Below are positions 52,943-63,000 of a DNA stretch of 64,000 nt, piece by piece. The stretch lies in assembly GCA_934572535.1 (NCBI GenBank), contig CAKTLJ010000011.1:1-64000 (forward strand), in the 5' to 3' direction. Source of the stretch: an uncultured Eubacteriales bacterium (GTDB lineage Bacteria > Bacillota > Clostridia > Oscillospirales > Oscillospiraceae). A program made the translations under genes and the position numbers. Below the pieces are notes generated by a model that did no database searches, was not told the DNA's origin, and worked only from the letters and a program-made list of their open reading frames with translations. Every line of letters begins with the position of its first letter. Position 1 is the first letter of the stretch.

Positions 52943-53692
52943 ATGAAGAAAGAGGTCCTGGAAAGCAAACACGGATACGCCATCCCCTGCCACAACGATT
53001 GGGACGGACAGGCGCGTGTGCTCATCGTCTGCCACGGGTTCGGCAGCAGCAAGAGCAGCCCCATGGTCCAGGCGCTGCATCAGGAAATGCCCCGGCACGG
53101 CGTGGGGGTCTACAGCTTTGACTTTCCCGCCCACGGGGACAGCCCCGTCTGGCAGGAGGGCCTGCGGGTCCCCTTCTGCCTGGACGATCTGCGCGCGGTG
53201 GAGGCACACATCCGGGACATCGCCCCCCAGGCGCGGATCGGTTACTTTGGCTCCAGCTTTGGGGCGTATATCACGCTGCTGCACCTGTCCGGCGGGCAGG
53301 CGGCAGGGAAGCGGGCCTTCCTGCGCTCGGCGGCGGTCTCCATGCCCCGGCTGGTGGACACCTGGGTGGACGACCGGGCCAGGGCGGACCTGGACCGCCA
53401 GGGCTACTTCGTTCCCGACTACGACTACGTGCGGGAGATGCGCGTCACCCGGGACTTTTTGGCGGACCTGGCAGCGCATGATGTCTTTGCGCGCTACCGG
53501 GCGGGGTTGGCGCAGCTGTTCATGGTGCATGGCGGCAGGGACGACGTCGCGCCCACGGCGGACGCGGTGCGCTTTGCCGAGCGGTTCGGCGCGGAGCTTC
53601 TGGTCCTGCCCAACGGGGAACACAACCTGATGGGGCCGGGGGAGCTGGAAGCGGTCCTGGACCGGGCGGCGACCTTCTTTCGGGAAATGTAA
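52943..53692 (+). CDS. Alpha/beta hydrolase
   Basis: This 249-residue serine hydrolase has the oxyanion-strand motif VCHGFGSSKSSPM near residue 30, FDFPAHGDSP near residue 59, and the nucleophile elbow GYFGSSFGAY (Ser near residue 99). Asp is likely in VHGGRDDVAP and His in PNGEHNLMG. A cap of helices sits between. Substrate is unknown; esterase or peptidase-like activity is possible. AATAGGAGGGTTTCGCC precedes ATG 52943. The promoter of the next gene overlaps the end of this one. Confidence 0.88.
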   Translation: MKKEVLESKHGYAIPCHNDWDGQARVLIVCHGFGSSKSSPMVQALHQEMPRHGVGVYSFDFPAHGDSPVWQEGLRVPFCLDDLRAVEAHIRDIAPQARIGYFGSSFGAYITLLHLSGGQAAGKRAFLRSAAVSMPRLVDTWVDDRARADLDRQGYFVPDYDYVREMRVTRDFLADLAAHDVFARYRAGLAQLFMVHGGRDDVAPTADAVRFAERFGAELLVLPNGEHNLMGPGELEAVLDRAATFFREM

Positions 53693-53695
53693 CTA

Positions 53696-53724
53696 TTGAA
53701 ATCGGCGGCATTTCTTAGTATAAT
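53696..53724 (+). promoter_or_regulatory. Promoter of the degV-like gene
   Basis: TTGAAA (53696-53701), a 17-base spacer, and a perfect TATAAT (53719-53724), just after the hydrolase stop. A GCAGCCC/GGGCTGC hairpin (53758-53778) follows in the leader. Confidence 0.8.
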
Positions 53725-53801
53725 CAAATCGGCAATTAAGCACCGAATACCGAAACGGCAGCCCTCGCTTGGGCTGCGGTAAGAAAGGAATTTAACGACC
53801 G

Positions 53802-54650
53802 ATGAGTAAGCCTGTCTATATCACTGCCGACAGCACCTGCGACTTATCTCCGGCGCTGTTGGAGCGGTTCAACATCAAGGTGGCCCCCCTCCACGTGCTC
53901 TTGGGGGAGGAGAGCTACCTCGATGGCGTTGATTTTGCGCCCGATATGATCTTTGAGAGATACAAGGCGGACAAGACCCTGCCGCGCACGGCAGCCGTGA
54001 GTCCCCAGGAGTTTGCGGACTTCTTTGCCCCCCTGGTGGAGGCCGGGTATGAGGTGGTCCATCTGGATATCAGCTCGGAGCTGTCCGCCACCTACCAGAA
54101 TGCCGTCATCGCGGCCCAGGAGCTTCCCGGCGTCTATCCCATTGATACCCGCAATCTGACCGATGGCATCGCCCTGCTCCTGCTGGAGGCCTGCCGCCTG
54201 CGGGACGAGGGAAAGAGCGCGGCGGAGATCGCCCAGACCGTCACGGACCTGCGCCCCAAGGTCCAGACCAGCTTCGTGATCGACACCCTGGAATACCTCT
54301 GGAAGGGCGGCCGCTGCACCGGCGTGGCGGCCTTTGGCGCGAACCTGCTCAACCTGAAGCCCTGCATCGAGATGCGGGACGGCAAGCTGGAGGTGGGCAA
54401 GAAATACCGGGGCAATATCTTCAAGGTGTATGAGAAATACATCGCGGATCGCCTGGCCGGCCGCGCCGTTCGCCCGGACTATGTCTTCGTTACCTCTTCC
54501 AGTGAACTGCCTGCGGAGGTGGCGGAAAGGCTGGAAGCCCTGATCCGCGGCACGGTCGAGGTGAAGGAGGTCCTGTTCGCCCGGGCGGGCAGCACCGTCT
54601 CCTCCCACTGCGGTCCGGGCACCATGGGCATCCTGTTCCTGGAGGCCTGA
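53802..54650 (+). CDS. DegV family fatty-acid-binding protein
   Basis: This 282-residue protein begins YITADSTCDLSPALLERF, typical of DegV. The family binds a fatty acid between two domains, and some members (FakB) present it to a fatty-acid kinase. LPRTAAVSPQEFADFF near residue 61 corresponds to the TSQPS loop that contacts the carboxylate. LDISSELSATYQNAV and YLWKGGRCTG are further signatures. No fakA kinase gene is nearby. The Shine-Dalgarno AAAGGA is 12 bases before ATG 53802, slightly long. Confidence 0.92.
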   Translation: MSKPVYITADSTCDLSPALLERFNIKVAPLHVLLGEESYLDGVDFAPDMIFERYKADKTLPRTAAVSPQEFADFFAPLVEAGYEVVHLDISSELSATYQNAVIAAQELPGVYPIDTRNLTDGIALLLLEACRLRDEGKSAAEIAQTVTDLRPKVQTSFVIDTLEYLWKGGRCTGVAAFGANLLNLKPCIEMRDGKLEVGKKYRGNIFKVYEKYIADRLAGRAVRPDYVFVTSSSELPAEVAERLEALIRGTVEVKEVLFARAGSTVSSHCGPGTMGILFLEA

Positions 54651-54809
54651 TCCGCCCCGGATGGAAGGAAGCCCGTCCGAGGTGATCCATTTGTTTTGTT
54701 ACGGAATTGTTAATCTTTTGATGTTTTCTTGCAGCAAAGAGCGAGTTATGTTATACTGCGTAGAGTAGTGAGAGTATCTTGAGCAATCAGAAACTACGAG
54801 GTGATACCC

Positions 54810-56165
54810 ATGCAGCATACAAACAAGTTCCGGCAGCCGGGCCGCAAGCGGATCGTTGCGCTTGCGCTGGCCCTGGTGATGGTGCTCTGCGCCATGACCT
54901 CCGTGGGGCCCGAGGCCTTTGCCGTGACGAGAGACGAGATCAATAACTTAAAGAGCCAGGCATCCAGCCTGAGCACCCAGAAAGCAGACCTTCAAAAGCA
55001 GCTGAACAAGCTGCAAAACTCCAAAAACGCGGCCGTGGACGAAAAGTTCCTTCTGGAAGAGAAGATTGGCGTCATTCAGCAGCAGATCACGGTTTCCGAG
55101 GAAGCCATCGCCAAGTATGGCGAACTGATCGCGCAGAAGGAAGTCGAGCTGGCCGCAGCCAAGGAGGAGGAAGCCAAGTATTACGCCGAGTTCTGCGACC
55201 GTGTGCGCAGCATGGAGGAGCGCGGCGACATCTCCTACTGGGCTGTGCTCTTCAACGCCAGCAGCTTTTCTGACCTGGTGGACCGCGTGAACGCCATTTC
55301 GGAAGTGGTGGACTACGACAACATGATCATGGATCAGTTGGCGGCTGCCCGCCAGGCCGTGGCCGACGCCAAGGCCTCTCTGGAAGAGAGCAAGGCCGCG
55401 GAAGAGGCCACCAAGGCCGAGTTGGCCGCCCAGAAGGCGGACCTCGAGACCGAGCAGGCCAAGGTAGAGGCCGTCATTGCGCAGATCACCAGCCAGGCTG
55501 ACGTGTACCAGGAGAAGCTCCACGACCTGGAGGACGACTCCGCGAACCTGGCCAAGGAGATCCAGCAGGCTGAGGCGACCTACGCCGCCCAGATCGCGGC
55601 CCAGAAAAAGGCCGAGGAGGAGGCGCGGCAGAGGGCAGCCGCAGAGGAGGCCAAACGCCAGCAGCAGTTGCAGCAACAGCAGCAACAGCAGAACAACGCC
55701 TCTTCCAGCAGCTCCAGCAGTTCGAGTAGCTCTAGTAGCTCTAGTAGCTCTAGTAGTTCCAGCGGTTCCGGCGGATATTTGTGGCCCTTGTCCTCCTATC
55801 GCCGGGTGACCTCTCCCTTTGGTTGGAGAAACTGCCCCTTCCATGGCCGAGAGTTCCACAGCGGCGTTGACGTTCCCGCCCCTGCGGGCACGCCCATCAT
55901 GGCCACCAAGAGCGGCGTGGTCATCGTGTCCACCTATGGTTCCTCCTACGGCAACCATGTCGTGGTGGCCCACAGCGACGGCGGCCGCAGCCTCTACGCA
56001 CATATGTCGTCCCGTGCGGTTTCCGCCGGACAGACTGTGAGCCAGGGACAGACCCTGGGTGCCGTTGGCACCACGGGCTCCTCCACCGGCAACCACCTGC
56101 ACTTTGAGCTCTGGATGGGCAATTCTTCGAGCAGCCGCGTGAATCCTGTGGCTTACTGCTCCTAA
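54810..56165 (+). CDS. Secreted M23 peptidase with coiled-coil (EnvC/CwlM-like)
   Basis: This 451-residue secreted protein has a signal peptide (IVALALALVMVLCAMTSVGPEAFA). Residues about 35-290 are a long coiled coil rich in Lys, Glu and Ala. A Gln run and a 21-Ser tract link to the peptidase. The M23 domain has HSGVDVPAPAGTPI (metal His, Asp) and GNHLHFEL (HxH), and starts with PLSSYRRVTSPFGWR. Such proteins cut peptidoglycan cross-links or activate other hydrolases during division. GAGGTGA is five bases before ATG 54810. A GTG nine bases upstream is an alternative that overlaps it. Confidence 0.92.
   Translation: MQHTNKFRQPGRKRIVALALALVMVLCAMTSVGPEAFAVTRDEINNLKSQASSLSTQKADLQKQLNKLQNSKNAAVDEKFLLEEKIGVIQQQITVSEEAIAKYGELIAQKEVELAAAKEEEAKYYAEFCDRVRSMEERGDISYWAVLFNASSFSDLVDRVNAISEVVDYDNMIMDQLAAARQAVADAKASLEESKAAEEATKAELAAQKADLETEQAKVEAVIAQITSQADVYQEKLHDLEDDSANLAKEIQQAEATYAAQIAAQKKAEEEARQRAAAEEAKRQQQLQQQQQQQNNASSSSSSSSSSSSSSSSSSSSSGSGGYLWPLSSYRRVTSPFGWRNCPFHGREFHSGVDVPAPAGTPIMATKSGVVIVSTYGSSYGNHVVVAHSDGGRSLYAHMSSRAVSAGQTVSQGQTLGAVGTTGSSTGNHLHFELWMGNSSSSRVNPVAYCS
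55701..55763 (+). repeat. Poly-serine coding tract with 9-bp microsatellite
   Basis: Twenty-one serine codons in a row. Three perfect copies of AGTAGCTCT (55725-55751) followed by a variant copy lie inside. Units are multiples of three, so slippage would change linker length without frameshift. Confidence 0.9.
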
Positions 56166-56186
56166 TGCTCTCAGTACGATACGATC

Positions 56187-56227
56187 AAAAAAGCGGACCT
56201 CTCGAAGGGAGAGGCCCGCTTTTTTTG
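56187..56227. terminator. Terminator between the M23 peptidase and trmO genes
   Basis: A stem AAAAAGCGG, CCTCTC with GAGAGG, CCGCTTTTT has one mismatch and a six-base loop. T runs are good on both strands. Confidence 0.9.
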
Positions 56228-56248
56228 CGGGAAGCGCTGCTGAGACGT

Positions 56249-56938
56249 TCACCTTGTCTCCAGGCCGACCACCGTGAGCAGGCCGTCCCGCACCTGGAAC
56301 TTCACGTCGAAGGCGCCGAAGGCCATGCCATAGACCCGCGCGGGGTCGTCCTGGTAGGAGGGGCGAGGGTCCTGGGCCAGAACGCCCAGGAGGGCTTCCC
56401 GCTCCGCCGCGGGGATCTGGTCGAGGAGGGCAGGGGGGACGTCCACCTCCAGCCGATAGCCCTGGTATCCGGCGGTGAAGCCGCCCAGGGCGTCGGGATG
56501 GGCGTCGGTGTAGGGCAGGTAGGGCTTGATGTCAAAGATGGGGGTCCCATCCAGCAGGTCCGCGCCCGAGACGTGGATGACCGGACCCAGGGTGGGGTGG
56601 TCCTCCACGCGGTCCAGCTTGACGGAGGACAGGCCGATGGGGTTGGGGCGGAAGGGAGAGCGGGTGGCGAAGACCCCCATGCGGGTGTTGCCCCCCAGGC
56701 GGGGCGGACGAACGGTGGGGGACCAGTCGTCCCGCACTGCCTGGGAGAAGGACCAGATGAGCCACAGGTGGGAAAAGCCCTCCAGGCCCCGCAGGGCGTC
56801 GGGGTTGCGGTAGGGCGGCTCAAAGACGATGGTGGACTTCAGGGAGGCCACCAGGCCGCTCTGCCGGGGAATGCCGAACTTGGAGGGGAAGGCGCTGTGC
56901 ATGGTGGCGATGATCTTCATGGGGACGGGACTGGTCAT
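56249..56938 (-). CDS. trmO: tRNA t6A37 methyltransferase TrmO family
   Basis: This 229-residue protein of the TrmO/YaeB family methylates threonylcarbamoyladenosine at position 37 of some threonine tRNAs. Family blocks are SKFGIPRQSGL near residue 19, LRGLEGFSHLWLIW, RMGVFATRSPFRPNPIGLS near residue 86 and GTPIFDIKPYLPY. The long C-terminal tail is as in family members. AGAGGG precedes ATG 56938. It is divergent from the CoA-transferase gene, with back-to-back promoters. Confidence 0.93.
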   Translation of the reverse strand: MTSPVPMKIIATMHSAFPSKFGIPRQSGLVASLKSTIVFEPPYRNPDALRGLEGFSHLWLIWSFSQAVRDDWSPTVRPPRLGGNTRMGVFATRSPFRPNPIGLSSVKLDRVEDHPTLGPVIHVSGADLLDGTPIFDIKPYLPYTDAHPDALGGFTAGYQGYRLEVDVPPALLDQIPAAEREALLGVLAQDPRPSYQDDPARVYGMAFGAFDVKFQVRDGLLTVVGLETR

Positions 56939-56973
56939 AGCAATACCCTCTTATCTTAGAATGTGTTTCCTCC

Positions 56974-57002
56974 AGTATACCGGGCGAGGCGGGGCGAGGC
57001 AA
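56974..57002 (-). promoter_or_regulatory. Promoter of trmO
   Basis: On the minus strand TTGCCT (56997-57002), a 17-base spacer, TATACT (56974-56979). Confidence 0.78.
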
Positions 57003-57053
57003 GGAAATCTTTCTCCTGGTCCGCAAAAAGGGACAAAAAGAGACGAGGGAACC

Positions 57054-57081
57054 TTGCCCCCAGGAAAAACCGTGCTATAAT
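57054..57081 (+). promoter_or_regulatory. Promoter of the CoA-transferase gene
   Basis: TTGCCC (57054-57059), a 16-base spacer ending in TGC, and a perfect TATAAT (57076-57081). Confidence 0.75.
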
Positions 57082-57137
57082 AATCCTTGTCGAAACGACC
57101 AGATCATTTTACACACAATAGAAGGAGACGGCGTGAT

Positions 57138-58772
57138 ATGAGCAAGATCATCACTGCGGACCAGGCGGCAGCCCTGGTGAAAGACGGCTGTACCCTGACC
57201 ACCACCGGCTTCAACGGATTCGGCTGTCCCGAGGACCTCATCATGGCCCTGGCCGAGCACTATGACCAGACCGGCCATCCCCGGGACCTGACTCTGTTGA
57301 AGTGTACCAGCCAGGGGGACGGAAAGGGGAGAGGGGTCAGCCATCTGGCGGCCAAGGAGGGCCTGTTTAAGGAGCTGATCCTCACCCACATGGGCTACGA
57401 CCCCGGCCTGCGGAAGCTGGTCCAGGAGGAGAAGGTCACCTGCTACATGCTGCCCCTGGGCAACATGATGCAGCTCTTCCGGGCCATCGCCGGGGGCCTG
57501 CCCGGCGCCATCGCCACCACGGGCATCGGCACCTTTGCCGACCCCAGAAACGGCGGCGGCAAGGCCAACCAGAAGACCCTGCGTTCGGAGAAGAACGTGG
57601 TCTCCCTCCTGGAGCTGGGCGGGCAGGAGTGCCTGTTCTACCCGTCCTTCCCCATTGACATCTGCTTCATCCGCGCCACCTACGGGGACGAGGCCGGTAA
57701 TCTCTCCATCCGCGAGGAGGCCATGAACGTGGAGCAGTTCGAGGTGGCGGCCGCCGTCCACAATTCCGGCGGCATCGTCGTCGCCCAGGTGGATAAGATC
57801 GTCCGGCGGGGGGCCATCCCGGCCAAGGAGGTCCTGATCCACGGCTTCATGGTGGACTACCTTGTGGAGGGCCGCCCGGAGTACAGCAAGCAGAGCTTCG
57901 AGACCGACCTCTTCCGCCCGGAGATCGCCGGGCTGGCCGTCACGCCCTCCGCCGGGTTCGAGCCGCTGGCCATGGGCCCCCGGAAGATCTGCTGCCGCCG
58001 CGCCGCCATGGAGCTCCAGCCCGACTCCCTCATCAACCTGGGCATCGGAATGCCCGGCGGCATCGGCTCCGTGGCCGACGAGGAGGGCATCTCGGACCTC
58101 TTCACCCTCTCCATGGAGTGCGGCCCCCTGGGCGGCATCCCCCTGGGCGGCATTGACTTCGGTGCCGCGGTGAATCCCGAGGCCATGTACCGCATGGCGG
58201 ACATCCTCCAGATCTACGACGGCGGCGCCCTGGACATGGCCGTTCTCGGCTTTGCCGAGGTCGATCAGTGCGGCAATGTCAACGCCCACAGCTTCCACGG
58301 CCGCACCGTGGGCCCCGGCGGCTTTATCGACATCACGCAGAACGCCAAAAAGCTCTGCTTCATCGGCACCTTCACCGCGGGCAAGCAGGAGGTGGGCCTC
58401 AAGGACGAGGGCTTGGTCATCCACACCCAAGGCCCCCAGAAGAAGTTCCTCGAGCAGGTGGAGGCCATCACCTTTTCCGCGAAGGAGGCCCTTCGCAAGG
58501 GGCAGGAGGTCCTGTACATCACCGAGCGGGCGGTCTTCCGCCTGGAGGAAGGCGGCCTGACCCTGATCGAGATCGCCCGGGGCGCGGACCTCCAGACAGA
58601 TATTCTGGACCAGATGGCCTTCACCCCTGTGATCCCCGACGACCTGCGGCTGATGGACCATCGGCTCTTCCGGGAAGGTCCCATGGGCCTGGACCCGATC
58701 AAAAACGCCGACGCCGCGCCTGTCTATGAATTCTGGCGCGACCTGCGCTCTGCCGCAGGCCAGGAAGCCTGA
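57138..58772 (+). CDS. Acyl-CoA transferase, class I (fused YdiF-like)
   Basis: This 544-residue family I CoA-transferase has alpha and beta parts in one chain. It moves CoA between acetate, acetoacetate, propionate or butyrate-type acids. The N-terminal half opens KIITADQAAALVKDGCTLTT, with GIGTFADPRNGGGK near residue 135. The C-terminal half has NLGIGMPGG near residue 300 and the catalytic-Glu block LSMECGPLGGIPLGG near residue 325. A role in butyrate or acetate release from CoA is plausible given bcd and etf nearby, but the specificity is open. GAAGGAGACGG precedes the chosen ATG 57138. An in-frame ATG at 57087 overlaps the promoter. nudC follows after 12 bases. Confidence 0.9.
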   Translation: MSKIITADQAAALVKDGCTLTTTGFNGFGCPEDLIMALAEHYDQTGHPRDLTLLKCTSQGDGKGRGVSHLAAKEGLFKELILTHMGYDPGLRKLVQEEKVTCYMLPLGNMMQLFRAIAGGLPGAIATTGIGTFADPRNGGGKANQKTLRSEKNVVSLLELGGQECLFYPSFPIDICFIRATYGDEAGNLSIREEAMNVEQFEVAAAVHNSGGIVVAQVDKIVRRGAIPAKEVLIHGFMVDYLVEGRPEYSKQSFETDLFRPEIAGLAVTPSAGFEPLAMGPRKICCRRAAMELQPDSLINLGIGMPGGIGSVADEEGISDLFTLSMECGPLGGIPLGGIDFGAAVNPEAMYRMADILQIYDGGALDMAVLGFAEVDQCGNVNAHSFHGRTVGPGGFIDITQNAKKLCFIGTFTAGKQEVGLKDEGLVIHTQGPQKKFLEQVEAITFSAKEALRKGQEVLYITERAVFRLEEGGLTLIEIARGADLQTDILDQMAFTPVIPDDLRLMDHRLFREGPMGLDPIKNADAAPVYEFWRDLRSAAGQEA

Positions 58773-58784
58773 CGGAGGGACCCC

Positions 58785-59612
58785 ATGCTGCAAGATATTT
58801 TTCCCAAACAGTACCACGTAGAATTTGCCTGGAAGGCCCCTGCGGCGCAGGACCTGTGCTTTGTCTTTCGCGGCCAGGAGGTCCTGGAGCGGCGGGAGGG
58901 GGAGGGCCTTCGTCTGCCCACCTATGGGGAGCTGGCTGCCCGCGCGGCGCGGACGGTGTATCTCTTCCGGGTGGATGAGAAGGAATACTTCCTGCTCTGG
59001 CTGAAGGACGAGGCGGTCCCCGAGGGATATGCCTGGCACACCATGCGAGGGGAGCGGGGACGCAAGACCAAGGAGCTGATCTTTGCCGAGTCCACCGCCC
59101 ACCACCTGGATATCTGGTACCGGGCCAATCGCTTCTGCGGCCACTGCGGGACCCCCACCCAGCACGACCACAAGGAGCGGATGCTGCGCTGCCCCCAGTG
59201 TGGGGAGATGATCTTCCCCAAGATCTGTCCGGCAGTCATCATTGCCCTCACCGACGGGGAGCGGCTCCTGCTCTGCCGTTCCCAGCGAAGCCAGTACCGG
59301 GGCTATGGCCTCATTGCCGGGTTTGTGGAGATCGGCGAGACCGCCGAGGAGACCGTCTGCCGCGAGGTCATGGAGGAAGTGGGCCTGCGGGTGAAGGACG
59401 TCCGCTATTACGGCAGCCAGCCCTGGGGGCTTGTGGGCAACCTCTCCCTGGGCTACTACGCCCGCCTGGATGGAGACGACGCCATCTACCTGGACGGACA
59501 GGAGCTGGCCCAGGCGGACTGGTACCGCCGGGAGGAGATCGACCTGGCTCCCGACGACTACAGCCTGACCAACGATATGATCCAGGCCTTCATCCGGGGC
59601 GACTGGACCTGA
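58785..59612 (+). CDS. nudC: NAD(+) diphosphatase (NudC family, Nudix)
   Basis: This 275-residue Nudix hydrolase cleaves NADH or NAD to NMN and AMP, and in some bacteria removes NAD caps from RNA. The zinc ribbon has CGHCG (residue about 123) and CPQCG. The Nudix box reads GFVEIGETAEETVCRE, then EEVGL, and the NudC-specific SQPW follows (GSQPWGLVGNLSLGY). ACGGAGGGACCCC precedes ATG 58785. Only 12 bases separate it from the CoA-transferase gene, so they are one unit. Confidence 0.93.
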   Translation: MLQDIFPKQYHVEFAWKAPAAQDLCFVFRGQEVLERREGEGLRLPTYGELAARAARTVYLFRVDEKEYFLLWLKDEAVPEGYAWHTMRGERGRKTKELIFAESTAHHLDIWYRANRFCGHCGTPTQHDHKERMLRCPQCGEMIFPKICPAVIIALTDGERLLLCRSQRSQYRGYGLIAGFVEIGETAEETVCREVMEEVGLRVKDVRYYGSQPWGLVGNLSLGYYARLDGDDAIYLDGQELAQADWYRREEIDLAPDDYSLTNDMIQAFIRGDWT

Positions 59613-59630
59613 GCCGTCTGAACGGAAACG

Positions 59631-59664
59631 AAACCCTGCTGTGCACGTTCGCAGCAGGGTTTTT
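59631..59664 (+). terminator. Terminator of the CoA-transferase-nudC unit
   Basis: A perfect 11-bp stem AAACCCTGCTG/CAGCAGGGTTT with a ten-base loop is followed by TTGC. Confidence 0.88.
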
Positions 59665-60004
59665 GCATGGTTCAGCAGAGAGGAAAAGCGGGAAAAGTCC
59701 ATGACAGGTGGAGGAATGTCCCGGGAAAACCGCTTTGCGCCCGCTACAATGGGGAAAAGTCTGTTGTTTAATTGCACAAAGAATTAAACTATATTTTGTT
59801 TGGTTTTTCCTCCTTGGCACTATTCTTAAGATTCTGATAGGTTTTCTGAAAGAACTTTGGACAGAACTTTCATTTACAAAAGTGCCCTGGAAATGATAGG
59901 ATTGTGCTAAGACAATTTCATTGGTTAAAGGACCATGGGATGAGTATAGAGGACGCCGGTGAAAGGGCGACACGCCCTGCGCTCCGGACCAAGGAGGAAG
60001 AACT
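59665..60004. other. AT-rich gap before nifJ
   Basis: No gene is visible. The stretch is clearly AT-rich between about 59755 and 59940. It contains one candidate promoter close to nifJ (59921-59950) and a small AGGGCG/CGCCCT hairpin (59964-59978) in the leader. A TTGGCAC near 59815 recalls half of a sigma-54 site, but the GC box is missing. Confidence 0.5.
59921..59950 (+). promoter_or_regulatory. Candidate promoter of nifJ
   Basis: TTGGTT (59921-59926), 18 bases, TATAGA (59945-59950). Weak compared with other promoters in the window, which is surprising for a central enzyme, so the true start may be elsewhere in the gap. Confidence 0.4.
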
Positions 60005-63000
60005 ATGGCAAGAAAGCAAAAGACGATGGACGGCAACACCGCGGCGGCCCATGTGGCCTACGCTTTTACGGAAGTTGCAGCGATCTACCCCATCACCCCC
60101 TCTTCCGTCATGGCGGAGCTGGCGGACAAGTGGTCTGCCGAGGGGCGTAAGAATATGTTTGGCCAGCCGGTCAAGGTCTCTGTCATGCAGTCCGAGGGCG
60201 GCGCGGCCGGTGCGGTCCACGGCTCCCTCACCGCAGGTGCGCTGACCACCACCTTCACGGCATCCCAGGGACTGCTGCTGATGATCCCCAATATGTACAA
60301 GATCGCCGGCAGCCTCCTGCCCAGCGTGACCCACGTCTCAGCGCGTGCGCTGGCGACCCACGCGCTGTCGATCTTTGGCGATCACTCCGACGTCATGTCC
60401 TGCCGCTCCACCGGCTACGCCATGCTGTGCAGCGCCAACCCCCAGGAGGTCATGGACCTGGGCGCAGTGGCCCATCTGGCCACCATCAGCGGCCGCGTCC
60501 CCTTCCTGCACTTCTTCGACGGCTTCCGCACCTCCCACGAGATCCGCAAGGTCGAGATGTGGGACTATGAGGACCTGAAGGAAATGGTGGACATGGACGC
60601 CCTGAACGCCTTCCGCGCCCGGGCGCTGAACCCCGAGCACCCCGTCCTGCGCGGCTCCGCCCAGAACCCCGACATCTTCTTCCAGGTCAACGAGACCCGC
60701 AACCAGTTCTATGACGCCCTGCCCGCCGTGGTGGAGGAGTACATGGACAAGGTCAACCAGCGCCTGGGTACCAATTATCAGCTCTTCAACTACTACGGCG
60801 CGCCCGACGCCGAGACCGTCATGGTCGCCATGGGCTCCGTCTGCGACGCGGCGGAGGAAGTGGTGGACTATATGAACGCCAAGGGCGAGAAGGTCGGCCT
60901 CATCAAGGTCCGCCTCTACCGCCCCTTCGTGACCGACCGCTTTGTGGCCGCCATCCCTGCCACCGCGAAGAACATCGTGGTCATGGACCGCTGCAAGGAG
61001 CCCTCCGCCATTGGCGAGCCGCTCTACCAGGATGTGGTCACCGCCCTGGCCTCCACCGACCGCGCCGGACTCCGGGTGGTGGGCGGCCGCTACGGCCTGG
61101 GCTCCAAGGACACCACCCCCGGCGGCCTCCTGTCCGCCTTCCGCAACGGCCAGAGTGAGGACCCCGTCCGCAGCTTCACCATCAACATCGTGGACGACGT
61201 GACCAACCGCTCCCTCCCCGTCCTGGAGGAGCCGGACGTGGCCGACGAAGGCACCATCGCCTGCAAGTTCTGGGGCCTGGGCGGCGACGGCACGGTGGGC
61301 GCGAACAAGAACTCCATCAAGATCATCGGCGACAACACCGATATGAAGGTCCAGGCGTATTTCCAGTACGACTCCAAGAAGTCCGGCGGCGTCACCATCA
61401 GCCACCTGCGCTTCGGCAAGAACGAGATCAAGGCCTCCTACTACGTCACCAAGGCCGACTTCGTGGCCTGCCACCTGGCCTCCTACATCGAGAAGTTCGA
61501 CATCGTGCAGGACATCAAGCCCGGCGGTACCTTCCTGCTGAACTGCTCCTGGGATCTGGCGGAGCTGGAGGAGCACCTCCCCGCCGCCGCCAAGCGCTAC
61601 CTGGCCCAGAACAACATCCGCATGTACACCTGCGACGCCACCCACAAGGCCATCGAGCTGGGCATGGGCAACCGCTCCAACACCATCCTCCAGGCGGCCT
61701 TCTTCAAGCTCGCCAACGTCATCCCCGTCGAGGACGCCGTTCAGCACATGAAGGACGCCATCGTCAAGAGCTACGGCCACAAGGGCATGGACGTCATTAT
61801 GATGAACTACAACGCCGTGGACGCCGGTGTGGAGAGCATCCGCGAGATCCCCATCCCCATGGGCTGGGCCGACGTTCCGGAGGACGCCGCTGCGGACGAC
61901 CTGAAGATCGACCGGCCCGACGTGGCGCAGTACGTCAAGGACGTCATGATCCCCGCCAACGCCATGCGGGGCGACGCGATCCCCGTTTCCAAGCTGATGC
62001 CCGGCGCGGACGGCACGCTGCCTCAGGGCACCGCCGCCTATGAGAAGCGCGGCATCGCGGTCAGCGTCCCCACCTGGGATGAAAACGCCTGCATCCAGTG
62101 CAACCTCTGCGCCTATGTCTGCCCCCACGCCTGCATCCGCCCGGTGGTCATGGATGCCAACGAGGTGGTGGAGGCCCCCAGAGGGACCAAGATGCACGAC
62201 ATGCGCGGCAAGGGCTGCGAGATCTACGCCTACGCCATGACCGTTTCCGTCCTGGACTGCACCGGCTGCGGCTCCTGCGCGGCGGTATGTCCCGCCTCGA
62301 CCAAGGCCCTCACCATGAAGCCCCTGGACACCCAGCTGGGCGAACAGAAGCTCTTCGACTACGCGATGGAGAAGGTCAGCCAGAAGCAGACCCCCTTCGC
62401 CAAGGAGACCGTGAAGGGCAGCCAGTTCGAGCAGCCCCTCTTCGAGTTCTCCGGCGCCTGCGCCGGCTGCGGCGAGACGCCTTACGTCAAGCTGGTGACC
62501 CAGCTCTTCGGCGACCGGATGTATATCGCCAACGCCACCGGCTGCTCCTCCATCTGGGGCGGCAGCGCACCCTCCACCCCCTACACCGTCAACCGGGAAG
62601 GCCGGGGTCCCGCCTGGGAAAACTCCCTCTTTGAGGACGGCGCGGAGTTCGGCTACGGCATGAACCTGGCGGTCAACGCCCGGCAGGCCGCCGCGGCTGA
62701 CCTGGCCCGCGAGATCGCCCAGGACGAGGCCACCCCCGCTGCGGTCGCCCTCTCGGCCAAGAAGTGGCTCAACCACCGCAAGGAGACCGAAGGCTCCCGC
62801 ACCACCGGCCAGGCCCTGGCCGAGGTGCTGGCCCAGGCCATCTCCTCCGGCGCGGCCAATGCCGAGCAGCTCAAGGAACTCTACAACATGCAGGACATGT
62901 TTGGCCGCAAGTCCGTCTGGTCCTTCGGCGGCGACGGCTGGGCCTACGACATCGGCTACGGCGGCGTGGATCACGTGCTGGCCTCCGGCGAGAACGTGAA

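Noticed and set aside
59805-59835. Sigma-54 promoter before nifJ
   Set aside because: TTGGCAC is present, but the required GC box at the correct distance is missing.
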